Source of the DNA: Desulfatitalea sp.
Lineage (GTDB): Bacteria > Desulfobacterota > Desulfobacteria > Desulfobacterales > Desulfosarcinaceae
Length of the DNA stretch: 6,143 nt
Assembly: GCA_013041835.1 (NCBI GenBank)
Contig: JABDRH010000475.1
Location: 1 to 6,143, forward strand
Direction of reading: 5' to 3'
The notes under the pieces are model-generated. The model saw only the letters and a list, made by a program, of their open reading frames with translations. It was not told where the DNA came from and did no database searches. The position numbers and the translations under genes were made by a program. Below, piece by piece: positions 5,258-6,143 of the stretch (position 1 is the stretch's first letter; every line of letters starts with the position of its first letter).

Positions 5258-6143
5258 ATGGACAATGCAGTCATACTGGCAACGGGAAGCTATGTGCCCG
5301 AGCGCGCCATTCAAAATGATACGTTGGCTCAGTACCCGGATGCTTCCAAAATGCTCATCAGCCAAAAGACAGGTGTGTTCAGCCGAAGGCATGCCGATAC
5401 CGATCAATGCACATCGGACTTGGCTCTTTTGGCGGCCAAACGGTGCTTGGCACGTATTGATTTCCCGCCGGAAAAGCTCCAGGCCATTATCCTGTCAACT
5501 TCCTCGCCGGATCGCATGCAGCCGGCCACTGCGACCCGCCTACAGCACCTGCTGGGTGCGGTGAACGCATTCGCATTTGACATCAACTCAGTTTGTTCGG
5601 GTAGCGCCTATGGCATCGCTCTGGCCCAAGCCATGATTCGCTCCGGCGCATGCCGCAACCTGCTCTTTGTGGCGGCCGAGGCTTACTCCAAGATTCTCAA
5701 TCCAAAAGACTTTTCCACCTTCCCCTATTTTGGAGACGGTGCCGGCGCAGTCCTTTTTGCTGCCGGAAATGGTGAAAAAGGTGTTCTTGATTCAGTGCTG
5801 GGAACCGACGGTCAGGGCAATGACATCATTTGTGTGCCAGGCGGCGGCACCATGCTACCGTTTAACCGCATGTCGGATATGAAGAAAGCGTATTTCCGGA
5901 TGAAAGGCCGGGATGTATTTTCCTTTGCCATAACAAGGGGCACGGAGGTGATCCGCCGGATATTGGATGATAGCAGTCTGGACGCCGATCAAATCAAATG
6001 CTTCATCTGCCATCAGGCCAATATCAACATCATCCTGAAAATCGCCGAAGCGTTGCAGGTGAACGAGGAAAAATTCTACATCAATCTATTTCGCTATGGA
6101 AATACCGCCAGTGCCTCGGTGCTTATCGCCATGGATGAGGCCC
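5258..6143 (+). CDS. 3-oxoacyl-ACP synthase III (FabH-like), 3' end outside window
   Basis: The frame is open from ATG 5258 to the right edge (295 codons). FabH proteins are about 320-330 residues, so perhaps 30 are missing. The enzyme class joins an acyl-CoA (or a similar acyl donor) to malonyl-ACP by decarboxylative condensation, the first step of fatty-acid or special acyl-chain synthesis. The catalytic triad is complete: Cys113 in NSVCSG, His252 in CHQAN and Asn282 in YGNTASAS. KTGVFSRRH (37-45) and GDGAGAVLF (159-167) are further family landmarks. The ACP-docking arginine of E. coli FabH (HQANLR) is Asn257 here (HQANIN), which hints at a different partner or substrate. GGAG lies nine bases before the start. 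It follows the PilZ gene, so a dedicated acyl product under cyclic-di-GMP influence is possible but unproven. It could be the housekeeping FabH, but the position away from visible plsX, fabD or fabG argues mildly against that. Confidence 0.93.
   Translation, partial: MDNAVILATGSYVPERAIQNDTLAQYPDASKMLISQKTGVFSRRHADTDQCTSDLALLAAKRCLARIDFPPEKLQAIILSTSSPDRMQPATATRLQHLLGAVNAFAFDINSVCSGSAYGIALAQAMIRSGACRNLLFVAAEAYSKILNPKDFSTFPYFGDGAGAVLFAAGNGEKGVLDSVLGTDGQGNDIICVPGGGTMLPFNRMSDMKKAYFRMKGRDVFSFAITRGTEVIRRILDDSSLDADQIKCFICHQANINIILKIAEALQVNEEKFYINLFRYGNTASASVLIAMDEA

Noticed and set aside
5223..5564. A 113-codon + strand frame overlapping the KAS III start
   Set aside because: It is in a different frame from the KAS III gene, whose catalytic residues are all present, and it shows no protein features.

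Overview
The window looks like a chromosomal segment from a Gram-negative, probably anaerobic proteobacterial-type organism. A Desulfobacterota (former Deltaproteobacteria) member is my best guess. The reasons are moderate-to-high GC, a B12-binding radical SAM protein, NtrC-type and sigma-54 signals, and PilZ and ExeA-type genes close together. This placement is inference, because no rRNA or marker gene is present. I see no tRNA, CRISPR array, transposase or phage gene.

Layout. Bases 1-2521 hold a leftward pair. An NtrC-like response regulator (1376-2521) is followed 12 bases later by a B12-binding radical SAM protein (1-1363), whose 3' end lies beyond the left edge. Bases 2522-2879 are a divergent control region. 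It holds a good housekeeping-type promoter reading left, a structured leader, and a strong sigma-54 type -24/-12 promoter reading right. Rightward genes follow: an ExeA/GspA-like AAA ATPase (2880-3716), a low-molecular-weight protein tyrosine phosphatase (3801-4322), a gap of about 370 bases with small inverted repeats and a possible promoter, a PilZ-like protein with a C-terminal four-cysteine motif (4690-5205), and a ketoacyl-ACP synthase III (FabH-like) protein (5258 to the right edge, incomplete).

How the genes might work together. The ExeA-like ATPase and the tyrosine phosphatase are types often found in polysaccharide export or exosortase-type envelope loci. The PilZ protein suggests cyclic-di-GMP input, and the KAS III suggests synthesis of a special acyl chain. 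A regulated cell-surface or extracellular lipid/polysaccharide locus would fit, but no glycosyltransferase or export channel lies inside the window, so this remains inference.

The most unusual item is the response regulator. Its receiver domain and Walker motifs are intact. However, the GAFTGA loop, a second loop region, both arginine fingers, the sensor-I Asn and the whole C-terminal helix-turn-helix are missing or changed. It is therefore unlikely to be a conventional sigma-54 activator, even though a convincing sigma-54 promoter lies just across the divergent region.
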